From Kaiparowitsia implicata GSE-PSE-MK54-09C (GTDB taxonomy: Bacteria > Cyanobacteriota > Cyanobacteriia > Elainellales > Elainellaceae): a stretch of 64,000 nucleotides of DNA. Under the pieces are notes generated by a model, which was not told the origin of the DNA, did not search any database, and saw only the letters and a program-made list of their open reading frames with translations. The stretch covers positions 25,077 through 89,076 of the forward strand of contig JAHHHI010000078.1 in assembly GCA_019359435.1 (NCBI GenBank), written 5' to 3'. A program made the translations under genes and the position numbers. This document shows positions 36,239 through 45,059 of this stretch, piece after piece (positions within the stretch are counted from its first letter, which is position 1; each line of letters begins with the position of its first letter).

Positions 36239-37039
36239 CTATGTTTGGGAGAGGAGGACTGAGGGGGTGAGGGCCAGGTGAATATTTTTTATGGAAGATT
36301 CTAAGCGATTGTATTGATGAATGAACATCCATATTACACCAATGTAATTCTCTAGCTTTTGTGAGCAGGGCAGCGGATTTCTCACCAGCCGAGAAATCCG
36401 CTGCCTCAGGATGTTGTTCAGTCCCTCTATGTAACTCGTCAAGCCGCTGTCTTTGCCGACAGCAACATGCCGTTTGCCCGGAATAACCTTGACGTAGGCC
36501 TCCCAGTAATCGGCGTAGACCTTGGCACATTGTCCGTATACAGTCCGCATACAGCAGGGATTGACTGCCATAAGGCAACCGCCGATTCTTTAGAGCGATC
36601 GCGCAGCGTCGCCTTCGGCGAATCACCAATATCACAGTCGATGATTTCTCGGGTGTCTCTATCCATCGCTAGCCAGACCCACTGGTGGTTGCCTTTGTCA
36701 TCGACAAATAACCAGAGTTCATCGATCTGCACGTTCATCTTGCCTTTGGTCTTGGATGCGCTGCCGTTTTGGGCACCGCCTCAGAGCAGACATTCACATA
36801 GCGTTGTAGCCAACTATCAGAAACCCCTGTGGCTCTGACGATGCTTGCTAACGGAATCTTCTCTAGCAACAGCAGATTGACCAAGCCTGAGTGTCTTTAT
36901 TTTTTGGCTTCCACTGGGAGTCTTCTACGAATTGACGGTTAGAGTCTCGGCATTTGTAGTTTTGCTTACCGCGCCTAGTGATACCGTCCTTTGAGCTATC
37001 GTGAGAACCACAAGTTGGACAGGTCATCTCGATCTTCAT
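36239..37039 (-). pseudogene. IS1-family transposase remnant
   Basis: Broken frames on the minus strand together read as an IS1-type transposase (about 230 residues when intact). An N-terminal zinc-finger part (start at ATG 37039, MTCPTCGSHDSSKDGITRRG) leads into a DDE-like part (VQIDELWLFVDDKGNHQWVW) and a C-terminal part (TSYIEGLNNILRQRISRLVR, then GVIWMFIHQYN). Frame changes near 36890, 36740 and 36545 join them. The gene cannot make a full product without correction; IS1 uses programmed frameshifting once, but three changes point to decay. Terminal inverted repeats were not found. Confidence 0.8.
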
Positions 37040-37115
37040 GTGCTCCGCTCCCTTAAAACTGCGGCGGCGATGCCTTACTTTCCTTTATCCTTTACGTTTC
37101 GTTTATGCGCTACCA

Positions 37116-40112
37116 CTACTGTTCTGCGCCCTCAATGGGAGCAAAGCCCTGACGCTGAATGTTCTCGGAGACGTGCCGCGGCTCTAGGAATTGCAGCAGA
37201 TAGTCGGGGCCACCCGCCTTAGACCCCACACCCGACAGCTTGAAGCCACCGAAGGGTTGCCGTGCCACGATCGCCCCAGTAATGCCTCGGTTGATATAGA
37301 GATTGCCTACCTCAAAATCCTCTTGGGCTCGCTGAATGTGGGAGGGCGTGCGGGAGTAGAGTCCGCCAGTCAGCGCATAAAGAGTGCCGTTCGCCACATC
37401 CATCGCTTCATCAAAGCTGTGAACCTTGATGACCGCTAGCACCGGGCCAAAGATCTCCTCTTGAGCAATCTTGGCCGTGGGGGGCACCTCGGTAAAGACG
37501 GTGGGGCCTACAAAATAGCCGTGCTCTGGCGCATGCATTTCTAGCGCAAGGGTGCCTTCCTCTTTGCCTTTTTCGATGTAGGCTTTGATGCGGTTTTGGG
37601 CGGCGGCATCAATCACCGGGCCGACCTTGGTATCGGGCTGCTCAGCGGCACCCAAGTTCAGGGATTTGGTCGCCTCGACTAACCGCTGCACAAAGGCGTC
37701 ATAGATGGGAGCCAGCACAATCACCCGAGAACAGGCGGAGCACTTTTGGCCGCTATAGCCAAAGGCGGAGTACACCACACCGGCCACGGCCTGATCGAGG
37801 TCAGCGCTTTCATCCACGATGATGGCGTTTTTGCCGCCCATCTCTGCAATCACCCGCTTCAGGTGGCGCTGCCCCGGTTGCAGGATCGCGGCATCCGCAT
37901 AGATGCGACAGCCGACTTCCTGAGACCCCGTAAACGTGATCATGTGCACGTCAGGGTGCTTGACCATATGGGCACCCACCGTAGAACCTTTGCCGGGAAC
38001 GTACTGAAATACGCCGTCGGGAATGCCCGCTTCCACCAAAATTTCGGTGATTTTGGCGGCGATGACGGATGAAGTTTCAGCCGGTTTGAGCAGGGTGCAG
38101 TTGCCCGCAACTAGGGACGCAACCGTCATGCCCACGGGAATGGCTAACGGAAAATTCCACGGCGAGATAATCAGCGAAATGCCGCGAGGCTGGTAGTGAT
38201 AGCGGTTGGTTTCGCCTACCACGTCATAGTTCATGCCAGTATCCAGTCGCTCCATTTCGGCAGCATAGTAGCGGCAGAAGTCAACCGCTTCTGAGACTTC
38301 TGGGTCGCCCTGTCCCAGAGCTTTCCCCGTCTCTAGCGCCATCCAAGCGCAGAGTTCGGCTCGGCGCGCTTCCAGAATATCGCCAGCGCGGCGGATGATG
38401 GCGGCCCGTTCCGTTGCGGGGGTTTTCTTCCAAGTGATGAAGGCGGCTTTGGCTGCGGCGATCGCCCCATCGGCCTGTTCCACACTCAGTAGCCCCACCC
38501 GTCCCACCACCTCATCGGGGTCAGAGGGATTGAGTGAATCCACAAAGTTGAGCGTATTGACCCGTTCGCCATTCACCAACGGCAGGTAGGTATTGCCCAA
38601 CTCTTGCCGAACCGTTTGCACGGCGGCGAGGTGCTCCTTGCGCTTAGCCGCATCGGCATAGTCGGTGTCGGCAGCCGGATCAAAGGGAACAGTGGGGGAG
38701 GAAGGGCGTGAGGGAGTAGACGCGTGCTGATCTTCGGACTGCAGGTGAGGAATCGCGATCAGTTCTTCAACGGGTTTGTCTTCTAGATTTTGCCGCAGGA
38801 AGGAGGTGTTGGCGGTGTTTTCTAGCAATCGGCGGATCAGATAGCTCATGCCGGGGATGAGTTCGCCATAGGGGCAATAGACCCGGACGCGGTAGCCTTG
38901 AGCCACCAGCGCTTTGGCGAGTTTATCGGCCATGCCATACAGCACTTGCAGCTCAAAGCGGCGGGGGGGAATATTGAGTTCTTGGGCAATGGCGATCGCA
39001 TAGGCTTGCGACCTCACATTGTGACTCCCAATCGCCGCATAGAGATACTCATGGTTCTCCAGCAGCATCCGCGTCAACAGCTCAAAGTTATAGTCAGTAG
39101 ATTCCTTACGCTGAAACACCGGAACCTCCCAGTGGTTCTGCGCCGCCTTGATGGTTTCCTGATCCCAATAGGCCCCTTTCACAAGGCGAATGGTGATGGG
39201 GACGCCCCGCTGTTTGGCCCAGGCGATCAGTCCCTTCAGGTCTGCTTCCGTATCCCTTAAATACGCCTGCAACGTCACCCCAATATCCGATCGGGTGCGG
39301 AATTCCTCTTCCATCAGCACTTCTTTGAGAATGGCGAGGGTCAGGTCTTTATAGGCGTATTGCTCCATGTCAAAGTGGATGGCCGCGCCAAGCTCTTTGG
39401 CTTTGCGAAGCAGAATGCGGGCGCGATCGCACACTTTTTCCTGGCTTCCCTTAGCATCCAGCGGATCAAACTGGGAATAAAACGCCGTGAGCTTTACCGA
39501 CACCTGCACCTTGGGCAGCGCTTCACCCTCTGCCTCATCAATTTGCGGCACCTTATTCCAGGATTGGGATACCTGAGTTAATTGCTCCAGCAGCTCAATA
39601 TACCGATCAAGGTAGGACTGCGCCTCTGCCTCGGTGATCACCGCCTCGCCCAGCAAGTCAATAGTGAAGCCCATCTTATCCCTCCGCAGGGCTTCAACGG
39701 TTTTGATCACCTGCTTGATGGTTTCGCCCGAAATGTATTTGTGAGCTAGGGTTTCTGTGGCGCTGGTGACGGTTGTGGCGGCCACCTGCCCCGGCATGGA
39801 ATCCGCATTCGCAAAATTCAACAATCCCTTCAGGGCGTTGGGCAGCTCCACATCCTCTTGGCTGAGGTATTCCTGCATGTGGCGGGCAATTTCGGCCTTG
39901 CTCTGCAGCGAAGGCAGGCAGTCGATGAAGCGAAACAACTGCACGCGCAAGCCGGGGTTGCTCATGGCAAACCCCAGCATTTTGTCGTCCCAGCGCATTT
40001 GGTCGCGCATTTGGGCAAAGAGAGAGCGATTTTCCCGCGTGGCGGAGAGTAATTGGCGGGCGATCGCCTGAGTTTTTGATTCGTAAGCCGTGTTAGAGAC
40101 GTGAGTAACCAC
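37116..40112 (-). CDS. putA: Bifunctional proline dehydrogenase / glutamate-semialdehyde dehydrogenase
   Basis: PutA oxidises proline to P5C (FAD-dependent, passing electrons to quinone) and then to glutamate (NAD). The 998-residue form starts at GTG 40112 (VVTHVSNTAYESKTQAIARQ), which matches the family start; the open frame extends upstream to 40241 without homology. The ProDH half includes VKGAYWDQETIK and the dehydrogenase half has EMGGKNAIIVDESADLD and the nucleophilic Cys in YSGQKCSACSRVIVL. No N-terminal DNA-binding domain is present, so it is a short PutA without autorepression. It is flanked by the IS1 remnant (77 bp away). Confidence 0.94.
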   Translation of the reverse strand: MVTHVSNTAYESKTQAIARQLLSATRENRSLFAQMRDQMRWDDKMLGFAMSNPGLRVQLFRFIDCLPSLQSKAEIARHMQEYLSQEDVELPNALKGLLNFANADSMPGQVAATTVTSATETLAHKYISGETIKQVIKTVEALRRDKMGFTIDLLGEAVITEAEAQSYLDRYIELLEQLTQVSQSWNKVPQIDEAEGEALPKVQVSVKLTAFYSQFDPLDAKGSQEKVCDRARILLRKAKELGAAIHFDMEQYAYKDLTLAILKEVLMEEEFRTRSDIGVTLQAYLRDTEADLKGLIAWAKQRGVPITIRLVKGAYWDQETIKAAQNHWEVPVFQRKESTDYNFELLTRMLLENHEYLYAAIGSHNVRSQAYAIAIAQELNIPPRRFELQVLYGMADKLAKALVAQGYRVRVYCPYGELIPGMSYLIRRLLENTANTSFLRQNLEDKPVEELIAIPHLQSEDQHASTPSRPSSPTVPFDPAADTDYADAAKRKEHLAAVQTVRQELGNTYLPLVNGERVNTLNFVDSLNPSDPDEVVGRVGLLSVEQADGAIAAAKAAFITWKKTPATERAAIIRRAGDILEARRAELCAWMALETGKALGQGDPEVSEAVDFCRYYAAEMERLDTGMNYDVVGETNRYHYQPRGISLIISPWNFPLAIPVGMTVASLVAGNCTLLKPAETSSVIAAKITEILVEAGIPDGVFQYVPGKGSTVGAHMVKHPDVHMITFTGSQEVGCRIYADAAILQPGQRHLKRVIAEMGGKNAIIVDESADLDQAVAGVVYSAFGYSGQKCSACSRVIVLAPIYDAFVQRLVEATKSLNLGAAEQPDTKVGPVIDAAAQNRIKAYIEKGKEEGTLALEMHAPEHGYFVGPTVFTEVPPTAKIAQEEIFGPVLAVIKVHSFDEAMDVANGTLYALTGGLYSRTPSHIQRAQEDFEVGNLYINRGITGAIVARQPFGGFKLSGVGSKAGGPDYLLQFLEPRHVSENIQRQGFAPIEGAEQ

Positions 40113-41437
40113 GGATAATTCAACTCCACATGCGTCTGGATAAGGGATAGCGATCAAGTAGCGAGCTAATAGCGATCTTAAATGTAAGAATTTGCAGGTC
40201 TGAGCCCCTATCCAAATCCTTACACATTTACAACGGCTCAAAGAGCCGCTGAAATAACGCTAAATCAAGAAGACCTGCCCTATGCCATCGCTCAATAAAA
40301 TGGGGCGATCGCAAGAAATCTCACAGATGTGCTCTTTTATACTTTAATTTCGTACCAAGGAATACAAAAAGAATTTTACTAAGCCAAACAGCAGAGAAAA
40401 ATCGGCTCTTAAGTTTATTGAAATAAACCTCTGTCAATGGGATGACTTTGTAATGCAAAATCATTTCATAATTCAGCCTTGATCTAACCTGAAATGCGTC
40501 TTTAATGCGTCTTTAGAGGGTGCAATTGGCAAATAGAAAATGCATCAGGTATAGACCACTACTAAACTGCATTTTTTTGGTTATGTTGGCGACATATTAG
40601 CGGTTTTGGCGCGTCACATTAGTTGACCAAGATGAGAGCGTCAACCATCAAAAGAGTTTAGAATGTATCTAGTTGTTACTTTTCCTGTCGGAAGCTTGTA
40701 CTTTTAATGTGACTGCTTTTGAATTGTATATGGAGGAAGTCAGTTTGATAAATCTATGTATCCCAATCCTGACAAACCACCTATAGAGCACCTACAGCGC
40801 TCATTACTCAGTATCTCTAGCAATTTGTATCCGCCGCTTCCATTACTTTTACCTCTTGGAGAATGATTGCTCGGTCAATTCTTAGTTCATCAATTCGCAG
40901 TTAATCTGAATAAATAGAAAACGCGAGCATTTTCTCAATTCTCTTTCCAGAAAAATTTATCTTTAAAGTCCGTCATCCATCTGAAAATAGAGGTGGTCAA
41001 CTCTAACGAATTAGCAGTTTTTTATAGACAGATTGACAATGACTTGCTACTTGATTTAGCCAAACGCTACGTCGAAAATAAGATCAAGAATTTGGGATTT
41101 AAGCAGGCATGAGGGAATAATAAGTACATAATAACTTTGCTGAAGTGCTGATCTATTGAATTGCTTGCTCCTCCTTCCCTTCAGCGATGTTGTTAGAGTT
41201 AGTTTTCTTGCTTGGCACTAGAAAAAATGACACATAAATGCCTGCTCCAAGAGACTTTTGTTTTCTGTTTTTTTACTAGGCTGTAATAACTAAAGCTGTT
41301 GAAACGATAGCTTCAATCAGACGATTTAGAGAGCTCGCTCTACTTTTGCCTAGTCGGTTTAATGTGGCGGTTTAATCGAGAGATTGGCCCGAAAAACTGA
41401 CTAAGCACAACTTTGAAAAAAATTGAGATATCCCATT
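40113..41437. other. 1.3-kb AT-rich spacer upstream of putA and the zinc-ribbon gene
   Basis: Carries the putA promoter and, near 40352-40365, a GTA-N8-TAC site (NtcA-like). The segment 40917-41111 is open for about 64 codons (ending NKIKNLGFKQA) but has no ATG; it could be the tail of a lost gene. Nothing else was found. Confidence 0.5.
40352..40365. promoter_or_regulatory. GTA-N8-TAC site (NtcA-like)
   Basis: GTACCAAGGAATAC matches the NtcA consensus GTA-N8-TAC, about 240 bp upstream of putA. The consensus is short and is expected by chance several times in a window this size, and no correctly spaced -10 box was seen. Confidence 0.25.
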
Positions 41438-41614
41438 ATGGCCACATGCCCTTGCTGTTCAAATACACTCCTACGTCACGCGCGGCAGAACCGGGTATAT
41501 TGGTTTTGCTCATCTTGCTGGCAAGAGATGCCAGATTTGGAAACCTTGGTGCTAACAAATTCTCGAACATCGGGGCTGAGCCAACCAAACACGCGAGAAC
41601 TCGAAGCGGTGTAA
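41438..41614 (+). CDS. Zinc-ribbon microprotein, 58 residues
   Basis: Begins MATCPCCSNTLLRHARQNRV, with two Cys pairs: CPCC near residue 5 and FCSSCWQEMP near 27, spaced as a small zinc ribbon. The WFC...CWQEMP tail looks like a conserved cyanobacterial signature. The ATG at 41438 is preferred over the longer upstream starts, as it opens directly into the Cys motif. A second, overlapping frame (41413-41622) is a shadow. The function is unknown; small zinc ribbons often bind nucleic acids or act as adaptors. It lies 165 bp before the membrane-protein gene. Confidence 0.72.
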   Translation: MATCPCCSNTLLRHARQNRVYWFCSSCWQEMPDLETLVLTNSRTSGLSQPNTRELEAV

Positions 41615-41779
41615 GCGGATAGTCTAAACTCTGGACTAAGATTCTGGACTAAAACTCGGCATTAAAATTCGCGCTCTAGCCTAGGCGTGGTGGCAAAGCT
41701 ACCATGCCCAAACTCATCGCATCAAGACGACTTCTGTGAGCTAAACTTGCGAGGCAAGAATGCTCCGGGGTGATAGGTC

Positions 41780-43258
41780 ATGAATTTGCCGCTGATCTTT
41801 GACATTGTGCTGGGTGCTGTGTTTATTCTGCTGATTCTGAGCCTGCTCGCATCAGAAGTGCAGGAGTTGATTGCCACAGTGCTACAGTGGCGCGCCGAGC
41901 ATTTAAAGAAGTCAATTGAAAATTTGATTTTGGGGCATGGCAAGCTCGACCCAACCACACAAGAATTTGTTGATCGGTTGTATAACAGTTCATTGATTCA
42001 GGCGCTTAATCAAGAGGGGCGGGGAATTCTGCCGGGCGTGTTTAAGGGGCTGACCCGGGGCTTGGGTGCGGTATTGCGGCAACTCTTTGGCTGGCGCGAT
42101 GTATTTGTGGGGCAAGGCACTGGGCCGTCTTATATCAATTCTGAGGTATTTGCCGATGCCCTGCTGGAACAGATGGATCTGGAAACAATCAGCCAGCGCA
42201 TTGGCGAGCTGACGTTTCGCCAGTTTAGTGATGACCGATTGGGGCAACTGCAGGATGTGCTGCAAGCGCTGCGCCACAGCGTGGGCGATCAGTACCTGCT
42301 GGAGGCGGAGTTTGACCGACTGCGGCAACAGCTTCTACAAGTTCAGGATGACTACCGCAGCAGTCGCATAGGGCTAGAACAAGGCGTGGATCTGGCGATC
42401 GCCCAAATTGTTAGCTTTATCGATTACTGCGAAGCGGCATTGAAAAACGACAACTTCTGCAAAGATATTATTCGGACGCGGCTGCCTTTTCTTAAACAGT
42501 CTGTCGGGCTGAAGCAGCTCGAACCAACGGTGTATGAAGTGGTCGCGATGATTTTAGAAGGCGATCGCCCACTTCCACCGGATATTGCTGACTTAGTGAC
42601 CGACATTCGGTCTCGGATGGCGATCCTTCCCGTAGAGCTGCGGCACAACATCATGCTGCTCGCCAAACAGGCTCAGGTGCGATCGCACAGCTTGCGCGAG
42701 GGCGTGATTCAACTGGATGAGGAGGTACAAGCCTGGTATGACCGCTCAATGGAGCGCGCCTCTGGGGTGTATCGCCGCAACGCCAAGGGGGTTGCTATCA
42801 TCCTAGGCATTTTGCTCGCCACCGCAACAAACGCCGACACCTTTTTGATTGTCGATCGGCTCTCACGAGATACCGTATTGCGCACAACCATTTCCCAAAG
42901 TGCTGACCAACTGCTGACGCGCTCGATAGAAACGGCACCGGCCCCATTCCCTGCAGACGGGGGCGAGGTTGTGCCGCTGCCCAGTGACGGTTCTCTAGAA
43001 ACTGACCTGACCCTGCTGCGCGATGCCGTCAGCAATGTGTTGGACGAAATTCCGCTGCCCATCGGTTGGACGGCGCAAAACCTCGCGCGGCAACTGCCAG
43101 CCGACCGTAGCTGGGTGTTGTCAATTCCCCAAATGCTTCTGGGCTGGGTGATTACCGGCATTGCCGTGTCGATGGGGTCAAATTTCTGGTTTGATTTGCT
43201 CAAGCGAGTGGTGCAAGTTCGCAATACCGGAGATGCCCCCGGCACCCGCAAAGATTAA
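41780..43258 (+). CDS. Large conserved membrane protein of unknown function
   Basis: A 492-residue protein. An N-terminal membrane helix (IVLGAVFILLILSLLASEVQ) is followed by a long cytoplasmic region rich in helices (residues 30-330), a second helix (AKGVAIILGILLATATNADT) near 335, an external loop, and a C-terminal helix (MLLGWVITGIAVSMGSNFWF) ending in a basic tail (RVVQVRNTG). The pattern resembles conserved bacterial membrane proteins with no assigned role. ATG 41780 is the clear start. Monocistronic, converging with lysR. Confidence 0.82.
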   Translation: MNLPLIFDIVLGAVFILLILSLLASEVQELIATVLQWRAEHLKKSIENLILGHGKLDPTTQEFVDRLYNSSLIQALNQEGRGILPGVFKGLTRGLGAVLRQLFGWRDVFVGQGTGPSYINSEVFADALLEQMDLETISQRIGELTFRQFSDDRLGQLQDVLQALRHSVGDQYLLEAEFDRLRQQLLQVQDDYRSSRIGLEQGVDLAIAQIVSFIDYCEAALKNDNFCKDIIRTRLPFLKQSVGLKQLEPTVYEVVAMILEGDRPLPPDIADLVTDIRSRMAILPVELRHNIMLLAKQAQVRSHSLREGVIQLDEEVQAWYDRSMERASGVYRRNAKGVAIILGILLATATNADTFLIVDRLSRDTVLRTTISQSADQLLTRSIETAPAPFPADGGEVVPLPSDGSLETDLTLLRDAVSNVLDEIPLPIGWTAQNLARQLPADRSWVLSIPQMLLGWVITGIAVSMGSNFWFDLLKRVVQVRNTGDAPGTRKD

Positions 43259-43327
43259 TCAGGGCTAGTGCCAAGCTATCCTAACGCCCAAGAGGCTGCT
43301 CGCCAGGCGCAGGGATGCGCATGAGGG

Positions 43328-44206
43328 CTAGTCCTCTGCAAACAGTCCAGTGCCCCGGAGCGCATCCAGAAACGCAAACACGGCTGGGGGATGCAGCACG
43401 TTAGTCAGCACCGCTGCGCCAATGACTCGCTCTAGCGGCACCGGGAGCGATCGCACCTGCACTTCTTTCGGAATGGGAAGCGCCGCCAAGCGGGGCAGAA
43501 TCGCCGCCCCTAGCCCCTGCGCCACCATGCTGACAATGGTGGAATCTTCCTTGACCTCATACCCGATTTTGAGTTCCTGCCCCGATAGAGCCCAGTGATC
43601 GCGCACCGCAGAGGTGCATTCGGCATAGTTATACAAAATGAAGGCGTAGGATGAGAGCGCACTCCAGGTGAGGGGGTCGGGGATGGGAGTGGCGCTGGGG
43701 GGCAGCAACACCACAAATTCATCACGGGCGATCGCCCACGTCTCAAATTCTTCAGCTCGTGGCAGCGGCACGAGGCCAATATCGGCCTGCCCTTCGCGCA
43801 ATGCCTGCTCTACTGCCGTCGGCTCTGCCTCCATCAAACTGACATCAATCGTGGGGAAGCGATCGCCAAATCGAGCAATGTGGGGCGGCAACAGGTGGGT
43901 GGCCGCACTGCGAAACGAGGCAATGCGAACCTTGCCCCCCTGTAGCCCTTGGGCTAAGTTCACCTCATAGTCAATTTTGTCACGCAGCATCAGGATGTCG
44001 CGCGCGTGGCTCAGCACCCGCTCTCCCAGTGGCGTGGGATAGGCCCCAAACCGTCCCCGCGCCAGCAGCGATACCCCAAGTTCTTCTTCAAGGGCGGCGA
44101 TCGCCCGGCTCACTGCCGATTGCGAAATATCTAACTGCAAGGCTGCGGTTGAAAAATTCTTGCATTCCACCACCGCCAGTAAAATCCGCAGGTGCTCTGT
44201 GTTCAT
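43328..44206 (-). CDS. LysR-family transcriptional regulator
   Basis: A 292-residue LTTR. The N-terminal HTH region is complete: MNTEHLRILLAVVECKNFST, then LQLDISQSAVSRAIAALEEE. The effector-binding domain (about 90-290) has the periplasmic-binding-like pattern. It is divergent from the cupin gene at 44395, with 188 bp between the starts, the usual layout for an LTTR and its target. The start is taken at ATG 44206; a TTG/ATG upstream (44224) adds six residues. The effector is unknown. Confidence 0.92.
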   Translation of the reverse strand: MNTEHLRILLAVVECKNFSTAALQLDISQSAVSRAIAALEEELGVSLLARGRFGAYPTPLGERVLSHARDILMLRDKIDYEVNLAQGLQGGKVRIASFRSAATHLLPPHIARFGDRFPTIDVSLMEAEPTAVEQALREGQADIGLVPLPRAEEFETWAIARDEFVVLLPPSATPIPDPLTWSALSSYAFILYNYAECTSAVRDHWALSGQELKIGYEVKEDSTIVSMVAQGLGAAILPRLAALPIPKEVQVRSLPVPLERVIGAAVLTNVLHPPAVFAFLDALRGTGLFAED

Positions 44207-44394
44207 AGCTGCATCGATTCGCAAACCGCATGGATGCGACCCGCAATGAGAGTTGTTTCTACCGGAGTCTTGGGATTAATTGGAAGGAACAGCATAAATA
44301 ACTGTAAAGCAGGACTGAGGTGCGCACTCACCTCACCCCCTGCGACAAAACCTGGTTAACGATCTGAGCCAACCCACTGCATCTCATAGGAACC

Positions 44395-44886
44395 ATGTTT
44401 GAACTGCTTTCCTACAAAAAATTCCGCGATACACCCAGCGTCCAATTCTTCGATATTACAATTCCTACCTCAAACGCTCGTGACTTGGTATACCACGATG
44501 GGCCTGCCACTAGCCCCAACAATAGCCCCGAAGGGTTCTGGCAGTTTTATCTGCATCCCAACCAAGAAGATAACCTGCTGGCATTATCGGGTGGGCGCAC
44601 TTTTTATCTGGTCAACCTATCATGGCAACAGCCCTTCCACATTGTGCGGCTTCAGGCCAACGGCGACATTCTGCGGATTCCCCCCGGCACCTTCCACCGC
44701 TCCGTCTCTGACCCCCAAGGATCGCTAGTGCTGAACCAAGCCGTCCGCACTGCGCAAGCCACGGTTGAACGTGAGTTTCGGGTTTACAACAGCTATCAGA
44801 TTCCGCGCTTGCTGCAGGTCACGTCGCAAGTCTCGCCGCCGCCAATGCTGCACGGCGTCGATCGCAGTCAGCGCCGCGCGGCGTAG
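44395..44886 (+). CDS. Cupin-like protein, probable LysR target
   Basis: A 163-residue protein with a cupin pattern. The first conserved box is GFWQFYLHPNQEDNLLALSG, the second IPPGTFHRSVSDPQGSLVLN. The His/Asp residues expected at the metal site are only partly conserved, so an epimerase-like or metal-free cupin is possible. No signal peptide. ATG 44395 is the start. A terminator hairpin at 44963-44995 follows. Divergence from the LysR gene suggests regulation by it. Confidence 0.8.
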   Translation: MFELLSYKKFRDTPSVQFFDITIPTSNARDLVYHDGPATSPNNSPEGFWQFYLHPNQEDNLLALSGGRTFYLVNLSWQQPFHIVRLQANGDILRIPPGTFHRSVSDPQGSLVLNQAVRTAQATVEREFRVYNSYQIPRLLQVTSQVSPPPMLHGVDRSQRRAA

Positions 44887-44962
44887 GCGATCGCCCCAAT
44901 CCGTGACCCTCGCCCCGGTTCGGTCGGGCAACCCCGCCTCAGTTCGAGATCGACTGACAAGT

Positions 44963-44995
44963 TTTGGGGCACTGCGTGATGCATAGTGCCCCAAA
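44963..44995 (+). terminator. Terminator of the cupin gene
   Basis: TTTGGGGCACT (44963-44973) pairs with AGTGCCCCAAA (44985-44995), followed by CCCCTTTT. It may also help end the converging sensor-kinase transcript. Confidence 0.75.
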
Positions 44996-45059
44996 CCCCT
45001 TTTGACCCAACGGGAGTTCGAGGATAGGGTTTCAAGCTTCTGAGTACATTAATTGGCCG

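Noticed and set aside
40917..41111. Frame of about 64 codons ending NKIKNLGFKQA upstream of the zinc-ribbon gene
   Set aside because: No ATG or ribosome-binding site, only a weak internal GTG. Could be the tail of a lost gene.
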